A model generated the notes under the pieces. It had not been told where the DNA came from and did no database searches. It worked only from the letters and a program-made list of their open reading frames with translations. 46,051 bases of DNA, from contig JANYJA010000259.1 of the NCBI GenBank assembly GCA_025358575.1, forward strand, positions 1 through 46,051. Direction: 5' to 3'. The position numbers and the translations under genes were made by a program. Below, piece by piece: positions 9,074 through 17,392 of this stretch. Numbering within the stretch: the stretch's first letter is position 1; every line of letters begins with the position of its first letter. The DNA comes from Terriglobia bacterium (GTDB taxonomy: Bacteria > Acidobacteriota > Terriglobia > Bryobacterales > Bryobacteraceae).

Positions 9074-9844
9074 TTATTTCGGCGGCGCGGTTTTATTATC
9101 CTTCTTCTCATCCACCGCGTCGCCGAAGGTGATGTTGGTCTCCGCGCCAAATCGGCGGTAGTCTTGATATTTCACAGTCATCCGGATGCGCTGCGGGCCG
9201 GTTTGGAAGTGCAGTGTGTCCAGGGCCGTCGTGTAGGTGGGGAACCAGTACTTCCCGTCGATCTGCTCGCGATACGTCTCGAATTTCGGGAACTGATTGT
9301 CAGAGCCTTTCTTGAGCAGCCCGACACCCTTGCCATAGGTCTTCACAATCTGTAGATCGCGATCATCCACCCAAATCTCGCCTTCGAAGTAGCGCTGGCC
9401 TTTCTCCATAGCTTTCGGACGCACGGAAAATGTGTAACAGGAAATCTCATCGACTTTCTGCTTACCCAGATAATGGATTTCGTAATTCGGAATCTGACTG
9501 GTGGTCAACACGAATGGCTGGACATTGCGAAGATCCTGCTCGTCTTCAGGCGTCAGCAGCAAATTCTGCAGCGTCGAGACGGGAGCCCGCACCACTTTTT
9601 CGCTGCGCTTGCCGTCTGAGCTGAAGATAATGTCGGAGACGATCTCGTACTTGCCACGCGGATTGTCGTCCGAATCGAGCTCCTGGATTTTCACCGTTTG
9701 CCGGTAGGTGTAGTTTTCGCGGGCCTTTTGGAACGCAGCTTCCTTCTCGGCGAATTTATGAATGATCTCGGACGGGTTCGCATCGTTGGTGGAATCGGCC
9801 CACGCGGCCGTGGCAAGAAAAGCGCATAACACAAGTCGAAGCAT
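9074..9844 (-). CDS. Secreted LolA-like protein
   Basis: This 256-residue protein has a signal peptide (MLRLVLCAFLATAAWADS) followed by a helix and a series of long beta strands. The ending YFEGEIWVDDRDLQIVKTYG parallels the FRGRIWVDAEDYAVTRIEAQ strand of the protein at 5768-6463, so the two are distant paralogues. The fold is that of outer-membrane lipoprotein-sorting proteins, which carry acyl groups through the periplasm. The tail is charged (DEKKDNK). It stands as a single gene between a convergent TIGR03118 gene and the acyl-CoA dehydrogenase gene on the same strand, 26 bases away. Function beyond lipid binding is not supported. Confidence 0.62.
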   Translation of the reverse strand: MLRLVLCAFLATAAWADSTNDANPSEIIHKFAEKEAAFQKARENYTYRQTVKIQELDSDDNPRGKYEIVSDIIFSSDGKRSEKVVRAPVSTLQNLLLTPEDEQDLRNVQPFVLTTSQIPNYEIHYLGKQKVDEISCYTFSVRPKAMEKGQRYFEGEIWVDDRDLQIVKTYGKGVGLLKKGSDNQFPKFETYREQIDGKYWFPTYTTALDTLHFQTGPQRIRMTVKYQDYRRFGAETNITFGDAVDEKKDNKTAPPK

Positions 9845-9870
9845 AAGTCCCCTCCTAATCGACGGCTTAA

Positions 9871-11037
9871 TCAGCCCAACAGTTTCTTGGCGATGGTCAT
9901 TAGCTGAATATTACTGGTTCCTTCGTAAATGCGGCCGATTTTGGCATCGCGATACAACTTTTCGACCGGATATTCTTTGCTGATGCCAACACCGCCAAAG
10001 ACTTCAACGGCTTTCGAGGCGACTTTTTCGGCGATTTCCGAACTGAAGTATTTGGCCATTGCGGCTTCGGTGACGAATGGCTGACCGGCGTCGCGCAGGC
10101 GCGCCGCATTGTAGACGAGCAAGCGTGCGGCTTCCACTTCCACGGCCATTTTCGCCAGCTCAAATTGAACACCCTGAAAATCGGCGATGCGCTGGCCAAA
10201 CTGGACGCGCTGTTTAGCATAAGCGATGGCGTGATCAAGGGCGCCGCGGGCGAGGCCGATCATCTGCGCGCCAATCGCAATGCGACCCTCGTTAAGCGTT
10301 TCGATGGCGATCTTGTAGCCCTTGCCTACTTCGCCCATGACGTTGGCGCGCGGGACGCGGCAGTCGTCAAGAATCAGTTCGCAGGTGGACGACGCGCGCA
10401 GCCCAAGCTTGTCCTCTTTCTTGCCGACTTCAAAACCAGGAAATTCGCGCTCGACAATGAACGCCGTGATGCCGCGATATCCAGCAGGCGGATTCGCGTT
10501 GGCGAAAACCAGGAATACGCCCGATTCTTTCGCGTTACTGATCCACAGCTTGCGCCCGTTCAGCAGAAAGTGATCGCCGCAGTCCGTGGCCGTGGTCTTC
10601 AGCGCAAAAGCGTCGGAACCGGATCCCGCTTCGGAGAGTGCGTAAGAGCCGACCGTGTCCCGCGCAAGACGCGTGAGATAGCGCTGGTGCTGATCGCGCG
10701 TGCCCCACTTCAGAATGGCGTTGTTGACGATTGTGTTCTGCACATCGACGATCACGCCGGCGGATGGATCGACCGCGGAGATTTCTTCGATCGCAAGCAC
10801 ACATTGAAAGAAGCTTCCGCCCTGTCCGCCGAACTCTTCGGGGATCTCGATCCCCATCAGACCAATTTCAAAAAGCCGATCCAGAATGTCTTTTCGGAAC
10901 GCGCCGGCTTCATCCATTTCGCGAACGTGAGGCGCAATTTGTTGGCGCGCGAAAGCGCGAACGGTGCTGCGAAAAAGCTGTTCTTCTTCGCTAAGGTGGG
11001 TGAGCGCGTGGGTGGCAGGAGCGGCTTCGGCGATCAT
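9871..11037 (-). CDS. Acyl-CoA dehydrogenase (short/medium-chain type)
   Basis: This 388-residue cytosolic flavoenzyme catalyses alpha,beta-desaturation of acyl-CoA and passes electrons to ETF. The usual three parts are present: an N-terminal helical domain (RSTVRAFARQQIAPHV), a central beta domain with YALSEAGSGSDAF and LWISNAKESGVFLVFA, and a C-terminal helical domain. The catalytic base is Glu372 in IYEGTSNIQ, the position used by short-, medium- and butyryl-CoA dehydrogenases. It starts three bases after the alanine dehydrogenase stop, so the two are one transcription unit. Substrate chain length cannot be decided. A role in branched-chain amino acid breakdown would fit the neighbour but is inference. 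Confidence 0.92.
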   Translation of the reverse strand: MIAEAAPATHALTHLSEEEQLFRSTVRAFARQQIAPHVREMDEAGAFRKDILDRLFEIGLMGIEIPEEFGGQGGSFFQCVLAIEEISAVDPSAGVIVDVQNTIVNNAILKWGTRDQHQRYLTRLARDTVGSYALSEAGSGSDAFALKTTATDCGDHFLLNGRKLWISNAKESGVFLVFANANPPAGYRGITAFIVEREFPGFEVGKKEDKLGLRASSTCELILDDCRVPRANVMGEVGKGYKIAIETLNEGRIAIGAQMIGLARGALDHAIAYAKQRVQFGQRIADFQGVQFELAKMAVEVEAARLLVYNAARLRDAGQPFVTEAAMAKYFSSEIAEKVASKAVEVFGGVGISKEYPVEKLYRDAKIGRIYEGTSNIQLMTIAKKLLG

Positions 11038-11040
11038 ATT

Positions 11041-12153
11041 CTAGGCCATCTTCGCGAGTTCTTTGTAAGGGCGGCCCTGCGAGGTCGCGACCGCGGGGTG
11101 CGTTACGTATCCCTTATACGTGTTGACGCCTTCGCGCAGGCCGGGGTGCTCATCCACGGCCTTCTCGAGGCCTTTGTTGGCGAGTTCCAAAAGGTAGGGA
11201 AAGGTTGCGTTGGTGAGCGCGAAGGTGGACGTATGGGGCACAGCGGCGGGCATGTTGGAGACGCAGTAGTGAAGCACGCCATCGACAAAATAAATGGGCT
11301 CGGTATGCGTGGTCGCGTGTGAAGTTTCGAAACATCCGCCCTGGTCGATGGCGACATCCACCACCACCGCGCCGCGCTTCATGTTGGCAATCATTTGACG
11401 CCGCACCAGCTTCGGAGCCGAAGCGCCGGGGATGAGCACCGCGCCGACGACCAGGTCCGCGTGCTTTAGAGTTTCGGTGATGGTCCAGACATTCGAAGCC
11501 AGCGTGACGACGCGCGCGCCGAAGATGTCGTCAAGCTGGCGCAAACGGTTCAAGTTGCGGTCGATGATGCTTACATGCGCGCCCATCCCGAGCGCAATCT
11601 TCGCGGCGTTGGTGCCGACCACGCCGCCGCCGAGGATCACGACGTTCGCGGGCGCAACGCCGGGAACGCCGCCGAGGAGCAAACCCCGGCCGCCGTTGGG
11701 AGCTTCTAGATACTGTGCTCCGACTTGCACGGACATGCGGCCCGCAACTTCACTCATGGGCGTCAGCAGCGGCAACGAGCCATCATGCTCGATTATGGTT
11801 TCATAGGCCACGCCATTGGTCTTCGATTCAAGGAGCCGATTGGTGAGTTCCGGCAGAGGTGCCAGATGAAGATATGTGAACAGCGTTAAGTTAGGGCGCA
11901 AATGAACGAATTCGGATGACTGCGGCTCTTTCACTTTAATGATAAGGTCGGCTTTCTTCCAGACATCCGCGGCCTTTTCAACAATACCGGCACCGGCGTG
12001 CATGTACTCGCGATCGGTTATGGCGCTGCCCTCGCCAGCGTGCGTCTCGACCAGCACCTCATGACCGGCTTCCCGCAATGCGACCACGCCGCTCGGAACC
12101 AGCGCGACGCGCGCTTCGTGATCCTTCACTTCCTTCGGTACGCCGATGATCAT
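11041..12153 (-). CDS. ald: Alanine dehydrogenase
   Basis: This enzyme interconverts L-alanine and pyruvate with NAD and ammonia. At 370 residues it has the normal length. The substrate-binding residues R15 ([10 protein letters not shown]), K75 (KVKEP) and H96 (YLHLAPL) fall at the numbering known from well-studied bacterial alanine dehydrogenases. The Rossmann motif is [16 protein letters not shown]. The N-terminus [10 protein letters not shown] fixes the start. It heads a two-gene unit with the acyl-CoA dehydrogenase. A short 21-base gap separates it from the peptidoglycan-binding gene upstream on the same strand. Confidence 0.95.
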   Translation of the reverse strand: MIIGVPKEVKDHEARVALVPSGVVALREAGHEVLVETHAGEGSAITDREYMHAGAGIVEKAADVWKKADLIIKVKEPQSSEFVHLRPNLTLFTYLHLAPLPELTNRLLESKTNGVAYETIIEHDGSLPLLTPMSEVAGRMSVQVGAQYLEAPNGGRGLLLGGVPGVAPANVVILGGGVVGTNAAKIALGMGAHVSIIDRNLNRLRQLDDIFGARVVTLASNVWTITETLKHADLVVGAVLIPGASAPKLVRRQMIANMKRGAVVVDVAIDQGGCFETSHATTHTEPIYFVDGVLHYCVSNMPAAVPHTSTFALTNATFPYLLELANKGLEKAVDEHPGLREGVNTYKGYVTHPAVATSQGRPYKELAKMA

Positions 12154-12174
12154 GACAACTCCTATGATAGGGGA

Positions 12175-12588
12175 CTACGGTTTTACGGTGGACTTGGGAC
12201 CGAGGCCCAACGCAATGAGCGAAAGCGCATTGACTTTGCCAGTGGTGGAGAGGTTTTGATCCGCCTGGAAGCGTTTGAGGGCGTCGGCGGAAGCCGCGTT
12301 CCAAGTGCCATCGGGAGGTGCTTTCAGATAGCCTTTGGCCGCGAGGGCTTCTTGAATCTCTTTGAAGCGATCAAAGGAGGGCGATTGCTGATAGCTCCGC
12401 CGGACATTCACGGTTTTCAAAGAGCCGCGTCCGCGCCCTTTGGCGGATCTGACCCGCGCATGCGATGAGGAGTGACGGGGAGAGGATGCCGCATGTGACT
12501 TTTTCCGCGCCGGATGGTGCGATTTCTTGGTGCTCTTGGCGCTTAGGCTCACACAACAAAACAAAACAATCAATGGAAGAATTTTCAT
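12175..12588 (-). CDS. Exported peptidoglycan-binding domain protein
   Basis: This 137-residue protein has a signal peptide (KILPLIVLFCCVSLSA), a basic Ser/His/Lys-rich linker (residues about 20-60) and a C-terminal PG_binding_1-like three-helix domain (residues about 75-125) with DGTWNAASADALKRFQADQ, the typical repeat core. ATG 12588 is preferred over the TTG/ATG-like starts ten codons upstream because it gives a proper signal peptide and has GGAATC just before it. The upstream bases up to 12618 lie inside an intrinsic terminator, so the longer frame would be read through the hairpin. It probably anchors to the cell wall. No catalytic domain is attached. Confidence 0.75.
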   Translation of the reverse strand: MKILPLIVLFCCVSLSAKSTKKSHHPARKKSHAASSPRHSSSHARVRSAKGRGRGSLKTVNVRRSYQQSPSFDRFKEIQEALAAKGYLKAPPDGTWNAASADALKRFQADQNLSTTGKVNALSLIALGLGPKSTVKP

Positions 12589-12592
12589 GATT

Positions 12593-12627
12593 CCAAAAAA
12601 ATAGGGCAGGCGGTGCACGCCTGCCCC
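12593..12627 (-). terminator. Intrinsic terminator after the HtrA gene
   Basis: A perfect nine-base-pair stem (GGGCAGGCG at 12604-12612 pairing with CGCCTGCCC at 12618-12626) closes a five-base loop. On the minus strand it is followed by TATTTTTTT. It starts 17 bases after the HtrA stop, and its T-tract ends only about six bases before the ATG of the next gene. Confidence 0.85.
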
Positions 12628-12643
12628 AAGTTAGTTTAACCGC

Positions 12644-14281
12644 TTACTGGTTGGCGCTGGGAAGCGTGCCGGCCAGATAGAATGCCTGCCACTCGGCGCC
12701 GTTGCGGGCGGCGCGCATGACACGGAAGGCCACGGCATCGCCAGTCTTGAGCGTGCGCTGGATCGACATAACATCGTCGGTCGAAGTCACGGGCTTGCGG
12801 TTGATCGCCATAATGACGTCTCCGCGTTGCAGACCGATGTCCTCGGCAAACGAGCCGGGTTCAACGGACTGAACCAGCACTCCGCCAGTCTTATCTTTGA
12901 AGCCCAAATTCTGGCGAAGAGCATCCGTCAATGGCTGGATGCTAATCCCAAAACGTGCCTGGGTGGCCGCCTCCGAATGGTCGGTCTCGTCGGTTTGGGC
13001 CGCGCCAAATTCGTTCGGGAAGATCTTGGCGCGATCACCCACGGTTACGCTCACGGTGAGAGTCTTATCGTTTCGCAGCAGAACAACCGGAACAGTAGTC
13101 CCAACGGAGGTGTCGGCGATGCCATCGATCAAATCCTGACCCTTGCGGATCGGCTTGCCGTCGATCGATTGAATGATGTCGGCTTCTTTGACCCCAGCCT
13201 TATCCGCGGGGCCGTTGGGCTCGACCGCTTGAACAAACACACCCTGCTTGCCACCGTAAGCGCGTAGCAGATCTCGCGTCGCTTCCGGATCTGAGAAACG
13301 GATGCCGATGGAGCCGCGCGTCACATGACCGGTCTTGATGATCTGGTTGTAGACTTTTACGGCGGTGTTGATGGGCATGGCGAAACCGATTCCCTGATAG
13401 CCGCCGCTGCGGCTGGCGATCATGGTATTAATACCGATCACTTCGCCGTTGATATTGAGCAGCGGGCCGCCGCTATTGCCGGGATTGATCGCCGCGTCGG
13501 TCTGGAGAAAATGCTGGAACGTGGTGGCGTCGCCCGGGATGTCGCGCTGCTTGGCACTGATGATGCCGGCCGTCACAGTGGATTGGAACCCGAAGGGCGA
13601 ACCGATCGCTATGGCCCAATCGCCCACGTTAATGGAATCCGAGTTGCCGATTTTGGCGGCGACCAGATTGGTGCGATCTACCTTAATAATGGCGAGATCG
13701 GTCTGGACATCGGTTCCGATCACTTTAGCGTCATATTCAATGGGATCGTTGATGAACTTCACACGAACCCGGTTGGCTTTCTCGACCACGTGGTTGTTGG
13801 TAAGGATGTAGCCATTGGGGTCGAGCACCACACCCGAGCCAAGACTGGCGCCGCGGCGCCCGCCTTGTGGAGCCTCACCAAAGGGGCTGGTGCCGCCCTG
13901 CGTGCCGGGGTTGCCGCCGAAAAAGCGCTGAAAGAAATCCTGCATCCCGTTATCTTCGCCATCATTCTCTTGATCGGGCACTGAGCGGCGACGCCCATTG
14001 TTGTTATTATTTTTTGCCTGGGTGGGGGCTTTCTGAATATATTCGGTCGAGATGTTGACAACCGAAGGTTCCAGTTGCTTGGCGAGCTGCGCGAAGGAGT
14101 TCTGCAACTGCACGGGATTGGGAACGACGAGTGGCGTCGCGCCCGGAGCTATGGAGTCGCCTTTGGCCGCCTTCACGCCGGTATTCATCAGCGTGCCTAT
14201 TAAAACGCCGACCGAAAGCGTAAACAGTATCAGCGTAAAAGATAAAACTTTCTGTGTGCGTACTTTATCGAAAAGACTCAT
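12644..14281 (-). CDS. htrA: HtrA/DegP-type periplasmic serine protease with two PDZ domains
   Basis: This envelope quality-control protease has 545 residues from ATG 14281. One N-terminal membrane segment (VLSFTLILFTLSVGVLIGTL) anchors it. A low-complexity Asn/Gly/Pro region (about 85-145) precedes the trypsin-like domain with triad H164 (TNNHVV), D195 (QTDLAIIKV) and S270 (GNSGGP). Two PDZ domains follow (about 320-410 and 435-535). A TTG four codons upstream is also in frame, but it abuts the AGAGGAG sequence that serves as the ribosome-binding site, so ATG is preferred. It is preceded by a TATAAT hexamer and followed by a strong terminator, so it is probably a monocistronic unit. Confidence 0.95.
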   Translation of the reverse strand: MSLFDKVRTQKVLSFTLILFTLSVGVLIGTLMNTGVKAAKGDSIAPGATPLVVPNPVQLQNSFAQLAKQLEPSVVNISTEYIQKAPTQAKNNNNNGRRRSVPDQENDGEDNGMQDFFQRFFGGNPGTQGGTSPFGEAPQGGRRGASLGSGVVLDPNGYILTNNHVVEKANRVRVKFINDPIEYDAKVIGTDVQTDLAIIKVDRTNLVAAKIGNSDSINVGDWAIAIGSPFGFQSTVTAGIISAKQRDIPGDATTFQHFLQTDAAINPGNSGGPLLNINGEVIGINTMIASRSGGYQGIGFAMPINTAVKVYNQIIKTGHVTRGSIGIRFSDPEATRDLLRAYGGKQGVFVQAVEPNGPADKAGVKEADIIQSIDGKPIRKGQDLIDGIADTSVGTTVPVVLLRNDKTLTVSVTVGDRAKIFPNEFGAAQTDETDHSEAATQARFGISIQPLTDALRQNLGFKDKTGGVLVQSVEPGSFAEDIGLQRGDVIMAINRKPVTSTDDVMSIQRTLKTGDAVAFRVMRAARNGAEWQAFYLAGTLPSANQ

Positions 14282-14337
14282 GAACTTTCTCAACTCCTCT
14301 GCCTAAAACATCGCCGCCTCGAACCTAGTTAATTGTA

Positions 14338-14343
14338 ATTATA
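14338..14343 (-). promoter_or_regulatory. Putative -10 element for the HtrA gene
   Basis: A perfect TATAAT lies on the minus strand 57 bases upstream of the HtrA ATG, in the 70-base gap before the EamA gene stop. The -35 region expected near 14361-14366 is poor (TGAGTT), so the promoter may depend on another factor. Confidence 0.4.
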
Positions 14344-14363
14344 CAACCGGGAGGCTTCCTAAC

Positions 14364-15224
14364 TCATGGATGTAGCGGGGGTTCCGCGCGTTTCAATTCC
14401 GCCAGTAAGATTCCGAACAAAATTAAAACAGCTCCGGAAAACCCTCTGGGAGAAAGGGTTTCTCCGGTTACCCAGTAAGACGTAAACGAAGCGCAAACCG
14501 GCTCCAGCGCGAAGATCAGAGCGGTACGCGTTGGGGTGGTGTAACGCTGCGCCCAGGCTTGAACCGTGAATGCCAGTGCCGTCGCGAACAGGCCCGTGAT
14601 GCAGACAGCGATGAGCACCCCGGGAGTCCACTGAACGCGGGGGGGTTCGGCCCAGGCGAACGTGGTCGCGCCGAGCACCGCCGCCGTCGCGATCTGAGTC
14701 ACCGCCAAAGTTTGGAAGTTCATTCTCCAGGCAAAATGCCCCACTGCTACCACGTGCAGGGCGAAAGCAACGGCGCATCCAAAGCTCAGCAGATCCCCCG
14801 GCCCGAACTGCAACCGTTCCCCCTGCATCGTCAAAAGCGTCATCCCAAGGGTGGCCATCGCCACGCTAATCCACTCGATCCAGCGGGGTCCCCTCCAATA
14901 GACGAGCGCCGCGGCTAAAGGTACCAAAGGAACCGCGAGCCCCGTCAGAAAAGCCGATTTGGAAGGCGTGGTGAGGCGAAGCCCCAGGGTTTGCAGGACA
15001 TAGCCGGTGAAGAGAAGCAAGCCGATCAGAAGCGCGGGCGCCGCTTTCCGAAGTTGGAGACGATTGCGATAAAGCAAGGCGAGTACGGCGGCTGCCAGAG
15101 TGAAACGGAGGGCCAGAAAGAGGAGCGTTGAAATCTGCCCCAGGGCAGTCTTCACCATGACGAACGTGGAGCCCCAGATCAGCGTAACGCCGACGAGGGC
15201 GAGGTCGGCCTTCCAGGTTTTCAA
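14364..15224 (-). CDS. EamA/DMT-family exporter
   Basis: This 286-residue integral membrane protein has about ten hydrophobic segments in two EamA repeats. The first repeat begins LVGVTLIWGSTFVMVK and the second LGATTFAWAEPPRVQW, the usual signature ends being RTALIFALEPVCASFTSYW. The family exports metabolites or amino acids; the substrate is unknown. Its ATG overlaps the stop of the M20 peptidase gene by four bases (ATGA), so peptidase and exporter are translationally coupled. One reading is that it exports an amino acid or dipeptide released by the peptidase, which is an inference from context only. Confidence 0.9.
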   Translation of the reverse strand: MKTWKADLALVGVTLIWGSTFVMVKTALGQISTLLFLALRFTLAAAVLALLYRNRLQLRKAAPALLIGLLLFTGYVLQTLGLRLTTPSKSAFLTGLAVPLVPLAAALVYWRGPRWIEWISVAMATLGMTLLTMQGERLQFGPGDLLSFGCAVAFALHVVAVGHFAWRMNFQTLAVTQIATAAVLGATTFAWAEPPRVQWTPGVLIAVCITGLFATALAFTVQAWAQRYTTPTRTALIFALEPVCASFTSYWVTGETLSPRGFSGAVLILFGILLAELKRAEPPLHP

Positions 15225-16504
15225 AGTGCTGGAGCCTGACTCCGAAGCAGCAGCGCCAGGGTGAGCAGAATCCGTTTCAGCCCAAGATCACGCCCTTCAG
15301 GACTAAACCACTCCTGCAAAGTATGCGCGCCTCCGCCTTGCCCACCTGCCCCAATAGAAACCGCGGGAATACCGAGTGACAGCGGGATATTGGCGTCGGT
15401 AGAGGCGCAATCAAGATGCGACCGAATGCCTAGATGCGCATCCACGGCGCGGATGTAGGTAAGGATGCTGGAGCTTTCGTTAAGGCGAGCCGCCGGTCGG
15501 GAGCCGATTTCCTTAATTTTGGCGGTGAGCTTCCCTGCCCCGGACTTCTGAATTTCCAGGGAGCGTTGATTCTCGATTTCGTGTGCGCGCTCCATGGCAA
15601 CATGAAGTGCGTTCACAAGCTCTTCCATCTTCTCGTTGCTCTCGGAACGAATATCGACCTTGGCCCGCGCAACAGCGGCAATCGCGTTGATGCTGGTGCC
15701 CCCCTCGATGATGCCGACGCTAATGGAGGAGCGGGGCGCGCCAGAAGGGGCATCAGTCAGGCGCGTGTCGGCGAAGAATGCAACGGCGCGGCTGAGGGCG
15801 TGAACCGGATTGCCGATGCCGAAATCGCTCCAGCTATGGCCGCCGGGGCCGCTGAATGAAATATCGAACCGGCGGCTGCCTAGCGCCTGCACGGTGATGT
15901 GCTCGGTCGCGGCTCCGTCGAGCACTAAGAAGGTGGCAATCTCCCGTCCAATCGCCGACTGTTTACAAAGAAAGCGCATTCCGCTGAGGTTGCCTTCGCC
16001 TTCTTCGCCGACATTAGCGACGAAGAGAATGTCGGCATGTGCGGGCTCCGATCCCTCAAGAGCGGGCGAGGACTTGAGTGCCTTTGTCAGGGCCAGAAGG
16101 GCGGCGAGTCCAGCGCCGTTGTCAGACACACCTGGCCCCCAAATTTTGCCATCGGGATCGACGAGAATATCGTCTTTGAGGCGCGGCGCGAAAACCGTGT
16201 CAAGATGCGCGGTGACGGCTATGTAGGGTCCACTCGCGCCGGGGTTCAGGGTGGCGAGCACGTTACCGGCCCGATCGATCTGCGAATCACAGCCGAGAGA
16301 GCGGAACTGTGCCGCCATCCATTCGGCGCGCTGTTGCTCAAGAAAAGTGGGCGCGGGGATGCGGCAGAGCTGCTGATGGATATCGTTGATCCATAGCTTT
16401 TCTCGTGTGAACCATTGGAGAGCTTCGCGCAAGCCGCGTTGGCTGGCGAGGATCTGCGAAATGGCGTCCACCGGGATGCTGGGGGGAGCAAGATTGGCCG
16501 CCAT
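15221..16504 (-). CDS. M20-family metallopeptidase
   Basis: This 427-residue di-zinc peptidase or amidohydrolase resembles PepT/CPG2 proteins. The metal-binding pattern is visible: TAHLDTVF (His and catalytic Asp), WGPGVSDNGAGLAA (bridging Asp), NVGEEGEGNL (general base Glu-Glu) and, near the end, GAGGQGGGAHTLQEW (last His). The insert domain with the lid lies between residues about 215 and 330. No signal peptide is seen, so it is probably cytosolic. The ATG lacks a strong ribosome-binding site. It is divergent from the DUF2277 gene and overlaps the exporter gene by four bases. Confidence 0.9.
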   Translation of the reverse strand: MAANLAPPSIPVDAISQILASQRGLREALQWFTREKLWINDIHQQLCRIPAPTFLEQQRAEWMAAQFRSLGCDSQIDRAGNVLATLNPGASGPYIAVTAHLDTVFAPRLKDDILVDPDGKIWGPGVSDNGAGLAALLALTKALKSSPALEGSEPAHADILFVANVGEEGEGNLSGMRFLCKQSAIGREIATFLVLDGAATEHITVQALGSRRFDISFSGPGGHSWSDFGIGNPVHALSRAVAFFADTRLTDAPSGAPRSSISVGIIEGGTSINAIAAVARAKVDIRSESNEKMEELVNALHVAMERAHEIENQRSLEIQKSGAGKLTAKIKEIGSRPAARLNESSSILTYIRAVDAHLGIRSHLDCASTDANIPLSLGIPAVSIGAGGQGGGAHTLQEWFSPEGRDLGLKRILLTLALLLRSQAPAL

Positions 16505-16518
16505 TTCTTGAGTGTGAC

Positions 16519-16549
16519 ATATGGAACTCCCTATCCGTAATATGGAACT
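16519..16549. repeat. Direct repeat of ATATGGAACT, 21 bases apart
   Basis: The ten bases ATATGGAACT occur at 16519-16528 and again at 16540-16549 in the divergent gap between the M20 peptidase and DUF2277. The spacing equals two helical turns, as for a protein-binding site. The second copy abuts the DUF2277 ATG and includes its weak GGA ribosome-binding element, so chance is also possible. Confidence 0.4.
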
Positions 16550-16747
16550 ATGTGCCGCAGCATCAAAGTTCTTCGCGCGCCCAAGCTGAAAGTGACCGAT
16601 GAAGACGTCTCGGCCGCGGCGCTACAGTTTGTGCGAAAAGTTAGCGGATATCGTAAGCCGTCGAAGGCAAATCAACGGGCGTTCGAAACCGCCGTGCAGG
16701 AAATTGCATTGACAACGCGGCGGCTGCTCGCAACTCTGCAACCTTGA
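16550..16747 (+). CDS. DUF2277 family protein
   Basis: This 65-residue protein matches DUF2277 throughout: MCRSIKVLR at the start, then TDEDVSAAALQFVRKVSG and a long C-terminal helix ending TTRRLLATL. Nothing is known of its function. The family is small, soluble and often adjacent to unrelated genes. The central part QFVRKVSGYRKPSKANQRAF contains most of the conserved positions. It converges on the helix-hairpin-helix gene five bases away. Confidence 0.85.
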   Translation: MCRSIKVLRAPKLKVTDEDVSAAALQFVRKVSGYRKPSKANQRAFETAVQEIALTTRRLLATLQP

Positions 16748-16752
16748 AATTA

Positions 16753-17370
16753 CTACTCTTTGGACGAGCGGTAACCGGCTTTCATGGCGTCGGCTTCCGT
16801 CATGAACTTACCCTTTTTGGTATTTCCGTACCAGCGCTGGCCTTCTTTGTGATAGACCTTCGTTTCAAGGTTCACCCAGACCATCCCTTTTTGCGGGGGC
16901 TGCTGCGCGGGGGTCATGTTGCTTGCGGCGGAGGGTGACGATTTTGCAGCCGCAGACGGCGAGGACGTTAGACTCGGCGTGGAAGGCATCTGAGCCGATT
17001 TCTTGGACATTGGAGCCGGGGCTGGAGCCGAAGAAACCGGGCCTATGACGACCATCGGAGTAATCTGCTGGATAGTCTTCGCGGCAACACCGGCCTTCGC
17101 GAGATCTTGCGCAGACCGATAAGGCCGCGCCGCAATAATTTTCTTCGCGGTCGGCTTTCCGACGCCCGGCAGTTTATCCAGTTCCGCCTCGGACGCGTTG
17201 TTGATATCGACTTTCAGGGTGGCATTGGTATCGGCTTTCTTTGCAGCTGCCGGGGCCGCTTTCGTGTCGGTGGCGGCGTCCGCTTTCTTTTTCTTGGCAT
17301 GAGCGGGAACGACGGCCACTAGAAACATCAAGGTCAGCAACGGCAGAGCGAGCTTCAGTTTTCGGTACAT
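16753..17370 (-). CDS. Exported ComEA-like helix-hairpin-helix protein
   Basis: This 205-residue secreted protein has a signal peptide (LALPLLTLMFLVAVVPAHA), a Lys/Ala-rich linker and a helix-hairpin-helix pair at about 54-107 (DINNASEAELDKLPGVGKPTAKKII by features), similar to the DNA-binding domain of ComEA. After a Pro/Ser linker comes a second small module at 163-205 with VWVNLETKVYHKEGQRWYG, then MTEADAMKAGYR. That motif recurs in acidobacterial secreted proteins, and its job is not known to me. The start is fixed by AGGAG seven bases upstream of the ATG. DNA uptake is possible but unproven; no other competence gene is in the window. Confidence 0.78.
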   Translation of the reverse strand: MYRKLKLALPLLTLMFLVAVVPAHAKKKKADAATDTKAAPAAAKKADTNATLKVDINNASEAELDKLPGVGKPTAKKIIAARPYRSAQDLAKAGVAAKTIQQITPMVVIGPVSSAPAPAPMSKKSAQMPSTPSLTSSPSAAAKSSPSAASNMTPAQQPPQKGMVWVNLETKVYHKEGQRWYGNTKKGKFMTEADAMKAGYRSSKE

Positions 17371-17392
17371 TCGTTTCTCCTAAGTTGTTGGG

